The translations under genes were made by a program, and so were the position numbers. 64,000 bases of DNA from Bacteroidia bacterium (GTDB lineage: Bacteria; Bacteroidota; Bacteroidia; J057; JADKCL01): NCBI GenBank assembly GCA_020635905.1, contig JACJYV010000005.1, forward strand, positions 186,001 to 250,000, in the 5' to 3' direction. Shown piece after piece: positions 35,536 through 44,718 of this stretch. The notes under the pieces were generated by a model that saw nothing but the letters and a program-made list of their open reading frames with translations, was not told the origin of the DNA and searched no databases. Positions within the stretch are counted from its first letter, which is position 1. Each line of letters starts with the position of its first letter.

Positions 35536-36375
35536 ATGCCTGCAACTCACCCCTCCCCTCTTACCCTGCTTCAGCAAAACCAGTTTGGGCTTCCTGTGGA
35601 AGAACATCAGCTCATTATGCCCATTGAAGGGAGTGTAATTGGGAAATGGGATATCTGGCTCGAGCCCTGGATCGGACAGGACTGGACCCGGGTGCCAGCC
35701 TGGGTGGCCGAAGCCTGGTATGCCCGCAAATACCTGAGCGATCGCAATTACTTTGAGCAAGGCGAAAGCCATTTGGTAGATTTTTGGGCGGCAGAAAAGG
35801 TAGTTGAGCGGTTATATCCCGTGGAAATCCTGGATCAAATTGCTGAATATTTTCAAAATCCTGAGACCTTTTTTGCTAACCACATACTTCTTGGGGCTCT
35901 TTTTAATAAAATCAGAAGCCATCAGGGGGGTAAGGCGCGAATATTGACTGACTTTTGCGGTCAGGAGCTGGTGGAAAACCTGATTTTTACTCATTTCCTG
36001 CTCAAATCAGAGGTTTTCAGTGAAATTTCCCTCGATTTTTACCAATTCCCCTTCAAACAACTCGCAACCACCCAGGATTACTACCAGCTTTTAACCCGCA
36101 TATTTCAGGGAGGAGTGGTTTGTATGCAATTTGGCCTTGAATTAAATCAATTTACCCTTAACCAAAACCTGAAAATCGCCACCCATGCCTGGTGGAATTC
36201 TCCCTGCTTTTTTACCCAACTGGATACTCAATTGCAGAAAATGTATGCAGAATCCAGTCTGGTGCTGCTGCGCGGCAAACTCAGCCGCAGGCGTCTGTGC
36301 GAAGACCGTCCCCAGGTCTCCTACAACAACCTGGGCTCTTACCTCCCATGTCAGATTATCTCTGACCCAGAATAA
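35536..36375 (+). CDS. Unknown soluble protein (279 aa)
   Basis: A 279-residue protein with no signal peptide, membrane segment or family that I recognise. It is rich in Trp and aromatic residues: WDIWLEPWIGQDWTRVPAWVAEAWYARKYLS (residues 38-68) and AWWNSPCFFTQLDTQLQKMYAE near the C-terminus. The regular composition and codon use support a real gene. The ATG follows a strong terminator with no spacer, so it may start on its own transcript or by readthrough; a later in-frame ATG cannot be excluded. It converges on the T9SS cargo gene. Confidence 0.72.
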   Translation: MPATHPSPLTLLQQNQFGLPVEEHQLIMPIEGSVIGKWDIWLEPWIGQDWTRVPAWVAEAWYARKYLSDRNYFEQGESHLVDFWAAEKVVERLYPVEILDQIAEYFQNPETFFANHILLGALFNKIRSHQGGKARILTDFCGQELVENLIFTHFLLKSEVFSEISLDFYQFPFKQLATTQDYYQLLTRIFQGGVVCMQFGLELNQFTLNQNLKIATHAWWNSPCFFTQLDTQLQKMYAESSLVLLRGKLSRRRLCEDRPQVSYNNLGSYLPCQIISDPE

Positions 36376-36403
36376 AAAAAGGCCACCCGAAGGCGGCCTT
36401 TAA
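36374..36403. terminator. Bidirectional terminator between convergent genes
   Basis: AAAGGCC and GGCCTTT form a hairpin (about 36378-36401), flanked by seven A on the left (36374-36380) and T-rich DNA on the right. It can terminate both the unknown protein gene (plus) and the T9SS cargo gene (minus). Confidence 0.85.
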
Positions 36404-36422
36404 TTTATCTGTTCCGTAAAAA

Positions 36423-38288
36423 TTAACGGGTTACAACCATTTTGTTGGTCATCCGCTGACCTTCAACTTCCATAGAAACGAAGTAAACGCCGGGGCTGAA
36501 AGAATCCGTTGAGAAGGAGAATTCATGCTGACCGGGGCTCAGCGTTCCGTAAGTTTTGCTGTAAACAGTTTGTCCGTGCATGTTCACAACGGTGAAGTTG
36601 GCTTCAGCAGAGTGAGTCATGTTGAAACGGATGTACTGAACGGCATCAGTGGGGTTGGGGAAGTTGGTGAAAGAGGTGAGGCTCTTTGCGATTTCATCGT
36701 CACGACCAATGGAGCAGGCGTCAATGTTTACGTTGATGAGGAAGTCTTCAACGGTGCTTTGACGGTAGGTAGCCCAGGAGCCAGACAGGATTTCGAAGGT
36801 ACGGCGTGAAATGGGGCCGAAGGCCTCAGAACCGAGAGCGATGGAGTCACCACCCATGATCCAGGCTACATAGAAAGCACCATCATTTACGGTTACAGGG
36901 GTTGTGAAGGAAGTGTTAACCCAGTCTTCAGGAGTGTAAGAACCTTCAGCCATGGTAACTTTTACCAATTGGGTACCAGGAGTACCGTTAGGTCCGTCGT
37001 CGTCGAGGATTACCACGTCGTACGCGGAGTTATTGGCGGGGTTAAATGCACCCTGACGGATGAACATATCCACGGAGGTAATTACTGCAGGGTAGCCGGG
37101 AGGTACAACTTTGATACCAGCGCCGTCGCCGCCACCGCCACCAGACCAGGCTACAGAGCCGTCAGGAGGATTCTGGGTAGCATAGGAGAGAGCAGTGGTG
37201 CACTGTCCCTGAACAATGGATACTGCAGAAATCTCAACTATATTGGAGTTGTTTGAGGGGTTGATGTCCTGTGCATTGGTTACACCCACTTCGTAGTAGT
37301 ACTGGCCGGGAGTGGTCAGTGACCAGGCAGGAGTGAAGGTAACGGTCTGACTTGCGCCAGCGGTCAGGGTATCAACGGTGCTGGTAGCACTGTAAACGGT
37401 GTTCTGGGGAAGGTCACGTACCTGAGCGCTCACAGAGGTGGTAGCGTTAACGTCAGCATTACCTACGTTTTTGATGTTGGCGGTGAGGCTTACGTTACCA
37501 CCCGTCAGCACAAATTGTCCCTGGTTTTCGCTGTTGGCCAGCCAGAAGGGAGTTACGTCAGGAATAGAGAGGGTAACCACCTGAGGGTAGTAAATTTTGT
37601 AGGCTTTGAAGTCATCGGGAACGGTTTCCAGCAGGATTTCAAGACCAACGTTTCCGGTAACGTTTTCCCAACCAATTTCGAGGTCGGCGTTGCAGGAACC
37701 AATGTTGTTGAGGTTTACCTGGTCCATATCAGCATACATGATGGTCACGGAGCTGTCCTGACCGGCATAAATGACCTGGAAGGTGTTGGAACCAATGTAA
37801 TCGGGGTTTCCGTTGCGCCACCAGGGAGCATTGATGAAGGAAACGATGAAGGTATCCACGCTGTTTGACCAGTACCAAACTTCACCCGGGTTAGCAGCGC
37901 CGGCAAAGTTGAGGTCGGTCATGAAAGGACCAATGTAGTCGTCAGAGTTTCCACCGGGAGAGGGGAAGGTAGGAAAGCAGTGAGCGATGTTTCCGGTGCT
38001 GGTTTTGAAGCTCAGCCAGCCATTGGAGCCGATTTTCACTTCATTATAATCCTGCCAGTACCAGTGGAAGTCAAATCCCATGCTGATAGGACCAACAGAG
38101 TTATCGTCTGCGAATCCGGTCAGCTGGGTGCCTTTTCCGGTAATATCAATCCACTGATAGGTGGGGCCATTTGCATTATCGGAGTTTCTCCACTCGTATC
38201 CGTATGCGTCAGGACCGCCTGAAGTCTGGGCTCCGGCCCAGGCAAATGCAAAAGCAGCAAATGCAATCAAGAATAATTTTTTTCCCAT
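36423..38288 (-). CDS. T9SS type A sorting domain protein with CARDB repeat
   Basis: A 621-residue secreted surface protein. The signal peptide is MGKKLFLIAFAAFAFAWAGAQ. A jelly-roll-like N-terminal region includes GFDFHWYWQDYNEVKIGSNGW-type residues at about 72-92. A CARDB-like domain follows at about 265-350 (LTANIKNVGNADVNATTSV). The C-terminal 75 residues (starting NFPNPTDAVQYIRFNMTHS, ending MTNKMVVTR) are a type IX secretion sorting domain, so it crosses the outer membrane and is attached or released there. Function unknown; adhesin or enzyme-like roles fit. It has its own strong promoter. Confidence 0.94.
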   Translation of the reverse strand: MGKKLFLIAFAAFAFAWAGAQTSGGPDAYGYEWRNSDNANGPTYQWIDITGKGTQLTGFADDNSVGPISMGFDFHWYWQDYNEVKIGSNGWLSFKTSTGNIAHCFPTFPSPGGNSDDYIGPFMTDLNFAGAANPGEVWYWSNSVDTFIVSFINAPWWRNGNPDYIGSNTFQVIYAGQDSSVTIMYADMDQVNLNNIGSCNADLEIGWENVTGNVGLEILLETVPDDFKAYKIYYPQVVTLSIPDVTPFWLANSENQGQFVLTGGNVSLTANIKNVGNADVNATTSVSAQVRDLPQNTVYSATSTVDTLTAGASQTVTFTPAWSLTTPGQYYYEVGVTNAQDINPSNNSNIVEISAVSIVQGQCTTALSYATQNPPDGSVAWSGGGGGDGAGIKVVPPGYPAVITSVDMFIRQGAFNPANNSAYDVVILDDDGPNGTPGTQLVKVTMAEGSYTPEDWVNTSFTTPVTVNDGAFYVAWIMGGDSIALGSEAFGPISRRTFEILSGSWATYRQSTVEDFLINVNIDACSIGRDDEIAKSLTSFTNFPNPTDAVQYIRFNMTHSAEANFTVVNMHGQTVYSKTYGTLSPGQHEFSFSTDSFSPGVYFVSMEVEGQRMTNKMVVTR

Positions 38289-38325
38289 AACTATGATATA
38301 TATAAACTATCTGAAAAAACAATTT

Positions 38326-38356
38326 CAAATTTAGGGTGAAAATTCCAGTTTAACAA
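38326..38356 (-). promoter_or_regulatory. Strong Bacteroidota promoter of the T9SS cargo gene
   Basis: The minus strand has TTG (38354-38356), 20 bases, TAAATTTG (38326-38333), a perfect match to TTG-N20-TAnnTTTG. The predicted start is about 30 bases upstream of the ATG at 38288. Confidence 0.8.
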
Positions 38357-38402
38357 GGGATTTATCCTTGCCAACCTACCCTGAGATTCAATGTAATACC
38401 TC

Positions 38403-39740
38403 TTAAACTGCCCGGTTTGGGTCCCACTGCTCCAGCAGATCTGCAACCCTGCGCACGAAGCGTCCTCCAAGTGCTCCATCCACCACGCGGTGGTCGTAGG
38501 AGTGCGAGAGGAACATCATCTGGCGGATGCCAATGAAGTCGCCCTCGGGCGTTTCCACCACAGCAGGCTTCTTGCGAATGGCTCCCATGGCCATTATGGC
38601 CACCTGGGGCTGCATGATGATGGGGGTTCCCATGACGTTGCCGAAGGTGCCCACATTGGAAACGGTGTAAGTACCGCCTTCCAGTTCTTCCATTTTCAGC
38701 TTGTTGATGCGGGCGCGGGCAGCCAGGTCATTGACCTGAGTGGCCAGTCCCACCAGATTCATGCGATCTGCATTGCGAATGACCGGCACAATCAGGTTAT
38801 CAGTCGGCAGCGCGACAGCAATTCCTACGTTGATATCCTTCTTCACGATCAGATTATCGCCATCCACGGAGATATTTACCATGGGGTGCTCGCGCAGGGC
38901 GGTAGCAATAGCTTCCACAAACATGGGGGTAAAGGTGAGTTTCTCCCCGTATTTTTGCTCGAATGCCTTTTTATTCTTCTCTCTCCAATTCACCAGATTG
39001 GTCACATCTGCTTCTACAAAGGAGGTCACGTGGGCAGAAACCGCTTTGGAATAGACCATATTCTCGGCAATCATCTTGCGCATGCGGTCCATTTCCTGGA
39101 TTTCAAGGTTGCCTGAGTGGGAGAATTTCTTCTGCTGAATGGTATAGGGTGCTCCGTTGGAGGAGGACGAAACCACGGTGGTTTGTTTGGCCGCGGGAGT
39201 TGCGACCGCGGGCTGAGTGGTTCTGGGGCCTTTCAGGTAAGAAAGAATATCATTTTTGGTCACCCGGCCTTCGTGCCCGCTGCCTGAAATGCCTTCCAGT
39301 TCGGGCATGGAAACTCCTTCAGTACGGGCAATGTTGAGTACAAGGGGAGAATAAAATCTGGAACCTTCGCCTTTGCTCAAAACGGGAGCCGCTGTTTCCA
39401 GCACGGGAGAAGCTACGGGAGCGGCCACCGTTTCCAGCACAGGTTCCTTGCTGACCTGTCCGTTGGAAGCTGCGGGTTCCTGGCTGTCTCCGCCATCGCC
39501 GCCTGTCTCAATCACAGCAATCAATTCGCCCACAGGCACCACATCTCCTTCTTTGAAATGGGTCTCAATGATCTTGCCATCTTCGGGGCTGGGCACCTCG
39601 GAATCTACTTTATCCGTGGCAATTTCCATGATGGGTTCGTCCATTTCAACCGTATCACCCACCTGCTTCAACCACTTCAATACCGTCGCTTCGATGATAC
39701 TTTCGCCCATTTTAGGCATTACGATCTTGATCTTAGCCAT
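38403..39740 (-). CDS. Dihydrolipoamide acyltransferase (2-oxoacid dehydrogenase E2)
   Basis: A 445-residue E2 component. The single lipoyl domain has K44 in EIATDKVDSEVPS; this motif is typical of branched-chain and related complexes rather than of pyruvate E2. After an Ala/Val/Pro-rich linker is the E3/E1-binding domain (YSPLVLNIARTEGV, EGISGSGHEGRVTKNDIL), then the catalytic domain with H417 and D421 in DHRVVDG. It moves an acyl group to CoA. E1 and E3 are not adjacent. A pyruvate, 2-oxoglutarate or branched-chain identity cannot be fixed from the sequence alone. Confidence 0.9.
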   Translation of the reverse strand: MAKIKIVMPKMGESIIEATVLKWLKQVGDTVEMDEPIMEIATDKVDSEVPSPEDGKIIETHFKEGDVVPVGELIAVIETGGDGGDSQEPAASNGQVSKEPVLETVAAPVASPVLETAAPVLSKGEGSRFYSPLVLNIARTEGVSMPELEGISGSGHEGRVTKNDILSYLKGPRTTQPAVATPAAKQTTVVSSSSNGAPYTIQQKKFSHSGNLEIQEMDRMRKMIAENMVYSKAVSAHVTSFVEADVTNLVNWREKNKKAFEQKYGEKLTFTPMFVEAIATALREHPMVNISVDGDNLIVKKDINVGIAVALPTDNLIVPVIRNADRMNLVGLATQVNDLAARARINKLKMEELEGGTYTVSNVGTFGNVMGTPIIMQPQVAIMAMGAIRKKPAVVETPEGDFIGIRQMMFLSHSYDHRVVDGALGGRFVRRVADLLEQWDPNRAV

Positions 39741-39946
39741 GCTTTTTTTGTTTCAACCCGGGGCTTGCCCCCGAATTTCGCCACGAAATTAAGAAATTTT
39801 TCGCTCGCTTTCCCAGTTTCGCTAAAAAGTAAGCGCCCAACCGTCGCCTTCTTTCCAATCCAAATCTTACCCGAATTGTTTCCCGGGGCAATGTGATATA
39901 TCCCCCTTGAACTGAAAGCTGACCGCTGAAAGCCAAAAGCTATCCC

Positions 39947-41182
39947 CTATTTCCTCAATTCCCTCAAAGCCAAAAACATGGCCGTATTGCAGGCATGCCT
40001 GATGTTTGAGGCGCGGTCCTGGTGATAAATGCCCTTGCGGGTAAAGCTGCCAGCAGGAGTGGCCACTCCAAACCAGATCACAGGCTGTCCGTAGTCTGGA
40101 TCATTGGGGTAAACCTGGGCAGTTCCCGTTATTCCAATCCCAAAATCGGCCTTCAGCCGCTCGCGGGTGCCCTCGGCCATGGCCAGGGCTACCTGCTCAG
40201 ATACAACCCCGTGGGTCTCAATAAATTCCTCTGTGAGGCCCAGGGCCACACATTTGGCCTGATTGGAATAGGTGACCATGGAGCCCAGAAAGTATTTCGA
40301 GGCCCCTGAGACCGAGGTAATGCGGGATGCCAAAGCGCCCCCCGTGGCGCTTTCGGCCAGGGCCAGGGTTTTGCCCAGCTTTTTCAATTCTTCTCCCAAT
40401 ACCTCTTCCAGGGAACGATCGTCTGAAGTGAACCACCAGGGCGCAAATTCTTCCTCCATCATCTGGCGGGCTGCGATCAGGTCTTCCTGACGCCCCTGGC
40501 CTTCGGCCAGGCTGAGTTCCAATTTCAGCTGACCATCTGTGGGCAAATAAGCCACCTGCACACCCGGGTTGAAGCGGGGCTGCAGGGTTTGCATGCGAAT
40601 GGCCACTTCAGATTCAGGAAAACCAAAGATTTTCACCACTTCCAGCCACAACTGAGATACTGGAAAGCGTTTCTGCAGATCAGGAATGACCTTGTGCTCC
40701 ATCAGGTGCCGCATTTCCTGGGGCACCCCGGGCAGAGAATAAACGGGAATTCCCCCCCGGTCGAAACGCATGCCGGGCGCAGTTCCCACCAGGTTGGTCA
40801 TGACCGTGCAACTGCTGGGTACCAGGGCCTGCAACAGGATAAAATCATTGATTTGCCGTTGCCGCATTTCATACCATTTGCGAATTCTGCTGTCCGTTTC
40901 TTCGTCACGCACCATTTCCCCGCCAAAAATCTCCATTAACACAGGTTTGGTAATGTCGTCTTTGGTGGGCCCCAGGCCGCCCGTGATGATTATGGCGTCG
41001 TTGCGGGACATGAGGTTGCTCAACCCCCGTTTGATGGAATCAGCTTCGTCGTGAATGACCAGGGTTTCTTCCACGGTCCAGCCGTATTCCTTGAGTTTTT
41101 CGCCGATCCAGGCGGAATTTGTATTGAGGGTTCGGCCTTTCAGCAATTCGGACCCGATATTCAGCAATGCGATTTTGGCCAT
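39947..41182 (-). CDS. cinA: CinA family protein (NMN amidohydrolase/ADP-ribose pyrophosphatase type)
   Basis: A 411-residue two-domain protein. The N-terminal MoCF-like domain has ALLNIGSELLKGRTLNTNSAWIG and ITGGLGPTKDDITKPVLM; the C-terminal CinA domain (from about 260) has LALAESATGGALASRITSVSGAS and GITGTAQVYPND-type residues. CinA proteins recycle NAD breakdown products (NMN deamidation). The gene is 25 bases from the upstream lipoprotein gene and has 206 bases of repeat-bearing DNA downstream. Confidence 0.94.
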   Translation of the reverse strand: MAKIALLNIGSELLKGRTLNTNSAWIGEKLKEYGWTVEETLVIHDEADSIKRGLSNLMSRNDAIIITGGLGPTKDDITKPVLMEIFGGEMVRDEETDSRIRKWYEMRQRQINDFILLQALVPSSCTVMTNLVGTAPGMRFDRGGIPVYSLPGVPQEMRHLMEHKVIPDLQKRFPVSQLWLEVVKIFGFPESEVAIRMQTLQPRFNPGVQVAYLPTDGQLKLELSLAEGQGRQEDLIAARQMMEEEFAPWWFTSDDRSLEEVLGEELKKLGKTLALAESATGGALASRITSVSGASKYFLGSMVTYSNQAKCVALGLTEEFIETHGVVSEQVALAMAEGTRERLKADFGIGITGTAQVYPNDPDYGQPVIWFGVATPAGSFTRKGIYHQDRASNIRHACNTAMFLALRELRK

Positions 41183-41207
41183 GCTACTTCAACTCTCAGT
41201 GAAAAAT

Positions 41208-41768
41208 TTAGTTTTGCCAGGCGTCAAGTTTATTCAGCTTACCCTGCATCAGAGGATTCCAGTCAGCTTCGCGGATACTTACTTCCAGGGCCAGAAACAG
41301 GAATAATTTGCGGCCAGAACGGGCCATAAACAAATGTCCTGAAGGAGTTTCGCCACGGTAAAGGTCCTGAAATCTGATTTCATCCCCCCATTTCAACTCC
41401 ATGGGATTGGGTTTTGGGGTAATTCCCTTTTGGGCAAATGAAGCCGTAAAAAAAGTCTCCATCCAGTCCAGGGCCACGGAGGGATTATCCTTTTCGTCAT
41501 TCATCCAACCCACCACAGAAGTCAGGGTGCCCGTGCCGCCTTCAGGCGAAATCAGGGCCTGCTCGCCCCCCATTTCAAAATGCAGATCCCGCTGGGCTTC
41601 CCAGTAAGACCAGGTTTTGCGGATGGAAGGGTGAATTTTTAATCCCGTGCTTTCCAGATCGTCGGCCGAGATAAAAATCCCTTTCACCTCGTCCGTGAAG
41701 CGGGGTTGAGATTTACAGGCGGCAAATGCCAGCAGAATGAGCAGAGGTATGATTTTTCCGGGTTGCAT
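41208..41768 (-). CDS. Hypothetical lipoprotein
   Basis: A 186-residue lipoprotein: MQPGKIIPLLILLAFAACKSQ with a lipobox Cys at 18. The mature protein has no recognised domain; DEVKGIFISADDLESTGLKIHPS and WNPLMQGKLNKLDAWQN are the ends. It lies 25 bases upstream of cinA on the same strand and may be in its operon. Confidence 0.78.
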   Translation of the reverse strand: MQPGKIIPLLILLAFAACKSQPRFTDEVKGIFISADDLESTGLKIHPSIRKTWSYWEAQRDLHFEMGGEQALISPEGGTGTLTSVVGWMNDEKDNPSVALDWMETFFTASFAQKGITPKPNPMELKWGDEIRFQDLYRGETPSGHLFMARSGRKLFLFLALEVSIREADWNPLMQGKLNKLDAWQN

Positions 41769-41839
41769 GGGTGGTTTTCATGCAAATTAAGTTGATTTCT
41801 GCTTGAAATCTATTGAAAATGATTGGGACGATGACAGAT

Positions 41840-42628
41840 TCAGTTGTGAATGCGAATGGGAATGCCCGCATTTTTGATGTGGGAACGGGTTTGGATGGGA
41901 TTCTGATCCCTGAAACAAAAAAATGTGCCCGCACAGACGGCTTCTGCGCCGCCCTGGGTAAACCCGTCAATGAAATGCCGGGCCAGGCCACAACCGCCTC
42001 CCAGAATGAGCGGAATGTTGAGTTTGCCCTGCAGTAAGGCCGCAGTTGCGATGTCCAGGCCCTCCTGCTTGCCGTCGTGGTCAATGGAAGTCAGGAGAAT
42101 TTCCCCCGCTCCCCTCCTTTCCGCCTCCAGAGCCCAGCTGATTGGGTCAAGTCCCGTGGGATTTTGTCCGCTTTGAGTAAAAACCTGGAAGGAACCATCG
42201 GGCATGCGGCGGTAATCTATGCTCACAATCACGCATTGGGCACCAAAGCGCTCGCTGGCACGGGTGATCAGGTCGGGATTTTGCACTGCGGCAGAATTGA
42301 TACTCACTTTGTCGGCGCCGTTGCTGAGCAACAGGCGAAAATCTTCCAGGGTGCGCACCCCTCCACCTACGGTGAAGGGCATAAACACTTCCTCGGCAAC
42401 CTGCCGCAACAAACCAGTCAGCAATTCCCATTGCCCTTCCTGCGGCCGGATATCCAGAAATATCAATTCATCCGCGGCCTGAGACTGGTAAATGCGGGCC
42501 TGGGATACGGGATCTCCAATGGGTATCACCTCCCCAAACTGACGGGTTGTGACCAGCACCATTTTGGTTTTGGAGCCAAATTGTTCGGCCTTGAGCTGGA
42601 GTTTGGGTATGAGACGTTTGTTGAGCAA
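41840..42628 (-). CDS. HisF-like glycan amidotransferase subunit
   Basis: A 262-residue TIM-barrel protein like HisF (MLNKRLIPKLQLK, DELIFLDIRP, FTVGGGVRTLEDF, ADKVSINSAA, GAGEILLTSIDHDG). In histidine-pathway HisF, D11 is a catalytic acid; here the corresponding residue is Gln (LQL), and the anchor CLDV is replaced. The second acid (VSIDYRR) is kept. With HisH- and WbpG-type genes next to it this is the O-antigen form that channels ammonia to an amidotransferase making an amidino sugar, not histidine synthesis. Confidence 0.87.
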   Translation of the reverse strand: MLNKRLIPKLQLKAEQFGSKTKMVLVTTRQFGEVIPIGDPVSQARIYQSQAADELIFLDIRPQEGQWELLTGLLRQVAEEVFMPFTVGGGVRTLEDFRLLLSNGADKVSINSAAVQNPDLITRASERFGAQCVIVSIDYRRMPDGSFQVFTQSGQNPTGLDPISWALEAERRGAGEILLTSIDHDGKQEGLDIATAALLQGKLNIPLILGGGCGLARHFIDGFTQGGAEAVCAGTFFCFRDQNPIQTRSHIKNAGIPIRIHN

Positions 42629-42631
42629 GTT

Positions 42632-42860
42632 TTTTGGAGATATTAGATTTGGAGATTTTAGATGATTAGATTTTAGATGTCAGAGGTTAGTCGTTAGAGG
42701 TGAGTCCTTAGTTTATGGATTAGTGCAAAACTGGCCTGATTATGGCCGTTTACCCGCTTTTCGGGCCACGACATGTCGTGGACTTACATGATTATTGGAA
42801 GTCATTCCTGTTATGCTGTTCATTGTTCATTGCTAATTGCCAATTGTTCATTGATCCCTC
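42632..42860. repeat. Mixed intergenic microrepeats
   Basis: It begins with TTAGAT-type words (42632-42690), goes on to GTTAGTCGTTAGAGG and GAGTCCTTAG words, and ends with GTTCATTG/GCTAATTGCC/AATTGTTCATTG words (42817-42855). The last reaches into the end of the HisH gene. Confidence 0.55.
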
Positions 42861-43471
42861 CCCCAGTTCAGGAAGTTTTCCAATATTTTCAACCCGTAAT
42901 CCTGGCTTTTTTCGGGGTGAAACTGGGTGGCAAATATATTTTCACGGCAAACGGCGGCGGTCACGGCCATGCCATAATCCGTGGTGGCCACAATGTCCTG
43001 AGGCTGGCGGAAGGCCATGTGGTAGGAATGCACGAAATAAAATTCGGGATTTTGGGGTAATTCCTGGAAAATGGGGTGCTGCTGATCGTATTGAATCTGG
43101 TTCCAGCCCACCTGCGGCACTTTCAGTTGAGGATCGTCAGGTTGAATTCGCACAATATCTGCATCAAACCATCCCAATCCTTCCCATTTGCCTCCTTCCA
43201 GACCTCGTTTGGCCATGACCTGCATGCCCAGACAAATCCCAAAGATGGGCTTTTTCTTTTCGATCACTTCCCTTTGCAAGGCGGCCGCAAATCCCGTTTC
43301 ATTGAGGGTGGCAATGCAATCGCGAAAGGCCCCCACGCCGGGCAGAATGATGCGTTCGGCAGATTCCAAGTCGGGGGGAGAAGTAATAATTTCCACCTCA
43401 GCTCCAATCCAGTCCAGGGCATTGAAGACCGAAAGCAGGTTACCCATCCCGTAATCTACGATTCCAACCAT
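42848..43471 (-). CDS. HisH-like glutamine amidotransferase subunit
   Basis: A 207-residue class I glutaminase. It begins MVGIVDYGMGNLLSVFNAL and has the nucleophile region IFGICLGMQVMAKRG and the His-Glu pair in FATQFHPEKSQ. It delivers ammonia to HisF. The start at 43471 is 5 bases after the stop of the amidotransferase gene upstream; a longer in-frame start at 43573 would lie inside that gene. With HisF and WbpG it serves the glycan amidation step. Confidence 0.92.
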   Translation of the reverse strand: MVGIVDYGMGNLLSVFNALDWIGAEVEIITSPPDLESAERIILPGVGAFRDCIATLNETGFAAALQREVIEKKKPIFGICLGMQVMAKRGLEGGKWEGLGWFDADIVRIQPDDPQLKVPQVGWNQIQYDQQHPIFQELPQNPEFYFVHSYHMAFRQPQDIVATTDYGMAVTAAVCRENIFATQFHPEKSQDYGLKILENFLNWGRDQ

Positions 43472-43476
43472 TGAAA

Positions 43477-44700
43477 TTAACTCAGGGGAGATCCTTCTTT
43501 GGAATGCAACTTTTTCCAGCGTTCCAGCTGAATTTCGGCCTCTTTGCGGTCCATTTTGCCTTTGCGCTCCCACTGGTCAAAGTCATGGAGAATGCGGCCG
43601 GGCTCAATTTTGGATGGATCGTGCACGTAAGGGGAAACCTGGTGGCTCATGGCAATTTCCAGAAATTCAGCTTCAGTCAGGCCGATAAAGTCCAGAAAAA
43701 GATCCAGACTGGGGGGACGTTTGCCCTCGTACTGTTCGATCAGAGCCAGGCCTTCCTCGCGGGTCATGCGATGGTTGCGAATGTCGATCGAGGCCAGGTG
43801 AGACGGACGGGTATAACCCCGTTTGATGTATTTGATGTAATCCCTGACCCCCTGCATGTAGCATTCAATCTTCTCGTAATCGTATTGTGGAGGCACATTT
43901 TCGACTTCGTCGCCCGTCCAGCCCAGTTCATCCATGATAATGCCTGATTGCTTTTTGGCATCCCAGGGAATGTAGGAACCCAGGCAAACGGAACGGTAAT
44001 TGAGCTGACGCAGTTTTTTGAGCGGCGGATAGGAATAGGGTTTCAGGTCGCGTTCATCCACAGTTCCTCCCAGACGCACAAACATGTCCTCAGCATTGAT
44101 GCCCAGATTGACGTAACGGTTGAAGCGTTTTTCATCCACTTCCTCTTTTTGATCGTAACTGAAGTAAGCCGTGTATTCTGAAGACGGTTCACCCCAGAAA
44201 ATCAGGGGCACTTCGTAGCGAATGGCCACCCACATGGGGTAGGAAAATATGCCCGTATGACAATGCCAGCAAAAATCTCCTTTTTCAAGAAAGCTTTGCA
44301 GCATGAGTTTCTGCACCACTTTCCAGTTGGGGGTAAAGTGATGAAAGTCCACCCCAAGTTCCCGCTGGATTTTTTTCACGTTATGCTCCAGGTTGGGACG
44401 GTAAAATCCGTGGTCGAAACGTACCACCAGGGGCTTGATATTATAATGTTTGACCAGATAATACAGGGTCCAGGTGGAGTCTTTGCCGCCCGAAAATGGA
44501 ATGATACAATCGTAATCGTATTTTCCGCGGTGGGTTTCAATCAACTCGCCCAACTCCTTTTTCTTGGCCTCCCAGTCAATTACCTCGTTTTTATAATCCT
44601 GCCCGCGACAAATATTGCAAACCCCCACCTCGTCGTAAACGATGGTTTCGTGGGTCTCAGGCGTCACGCAGCGGGTACATCTTTTTAAGTTGCTGATCAT
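43477..44700 (-). CDS. N-acetyl sugar amidotransferase (WbpG/PseA type)
   Basis: A 407-residue PP-loop ATPase. It has an N-terminal zinc-type Cys cluster (CTRCV, CNIC), the PP-loop CIIPFSGGKDSTWTLY, and IKRGYTRPSHLASIDIRNHRMTREE, which is diagnostic for the family. Using ammonia from HisH/HisF and ATP it turns an acetamido group on a nucleotide sugar into an acetamidino group. This explains the adjacent HisF/HisH pair. A tandem repeat lies upstream. Confidence 0.92.
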   Translation of the reverse strand: MISNLKRCTRCVTPETHETIVYDEVGVCNICRGQDYKNEVIDWEAKKKELGELIETHRGKYDYDCIIPFSGGKDSTWTLYYLVKHYNIKPLVVRFDHGFYRPNLEHNVKKIQRELGVDFHHFTPNWKVVQKLMLQSFLEKGDFCWHCHTGIFSYPMWVAIRYEVPLIFWGEPSSEYTAYFSYDQKEEVDEKRFNRYVNLGINAEDMFVRLGGTVDERDLKPYSYPPLKKLRQLNYRSVCLGSYIPWDAKKQSGIIMDELGWTGDEVENVPPQYDYEKIECYMQGVRDYIKYIKRGYTRPSHLASIDIRNHRMTREEGLALIEQYEGKRPPSLDLFLDFIGLTEAEFLEIAMSHQVSPYVHDPSKIEPGRILHDFDQWERKGKMDRKEAEIQLERWKKLHSKEGSPLS

Positions 44701-44718
44701 TTTTATTAGATGTTAGAT

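Noticed and set aside
41840..43471. HisF/HisH as histidine biosynthesis genes
   Set aside because: D11 is Gln, no other his gene is near, and the pair adjoins a WbpG-type amidotransferase.
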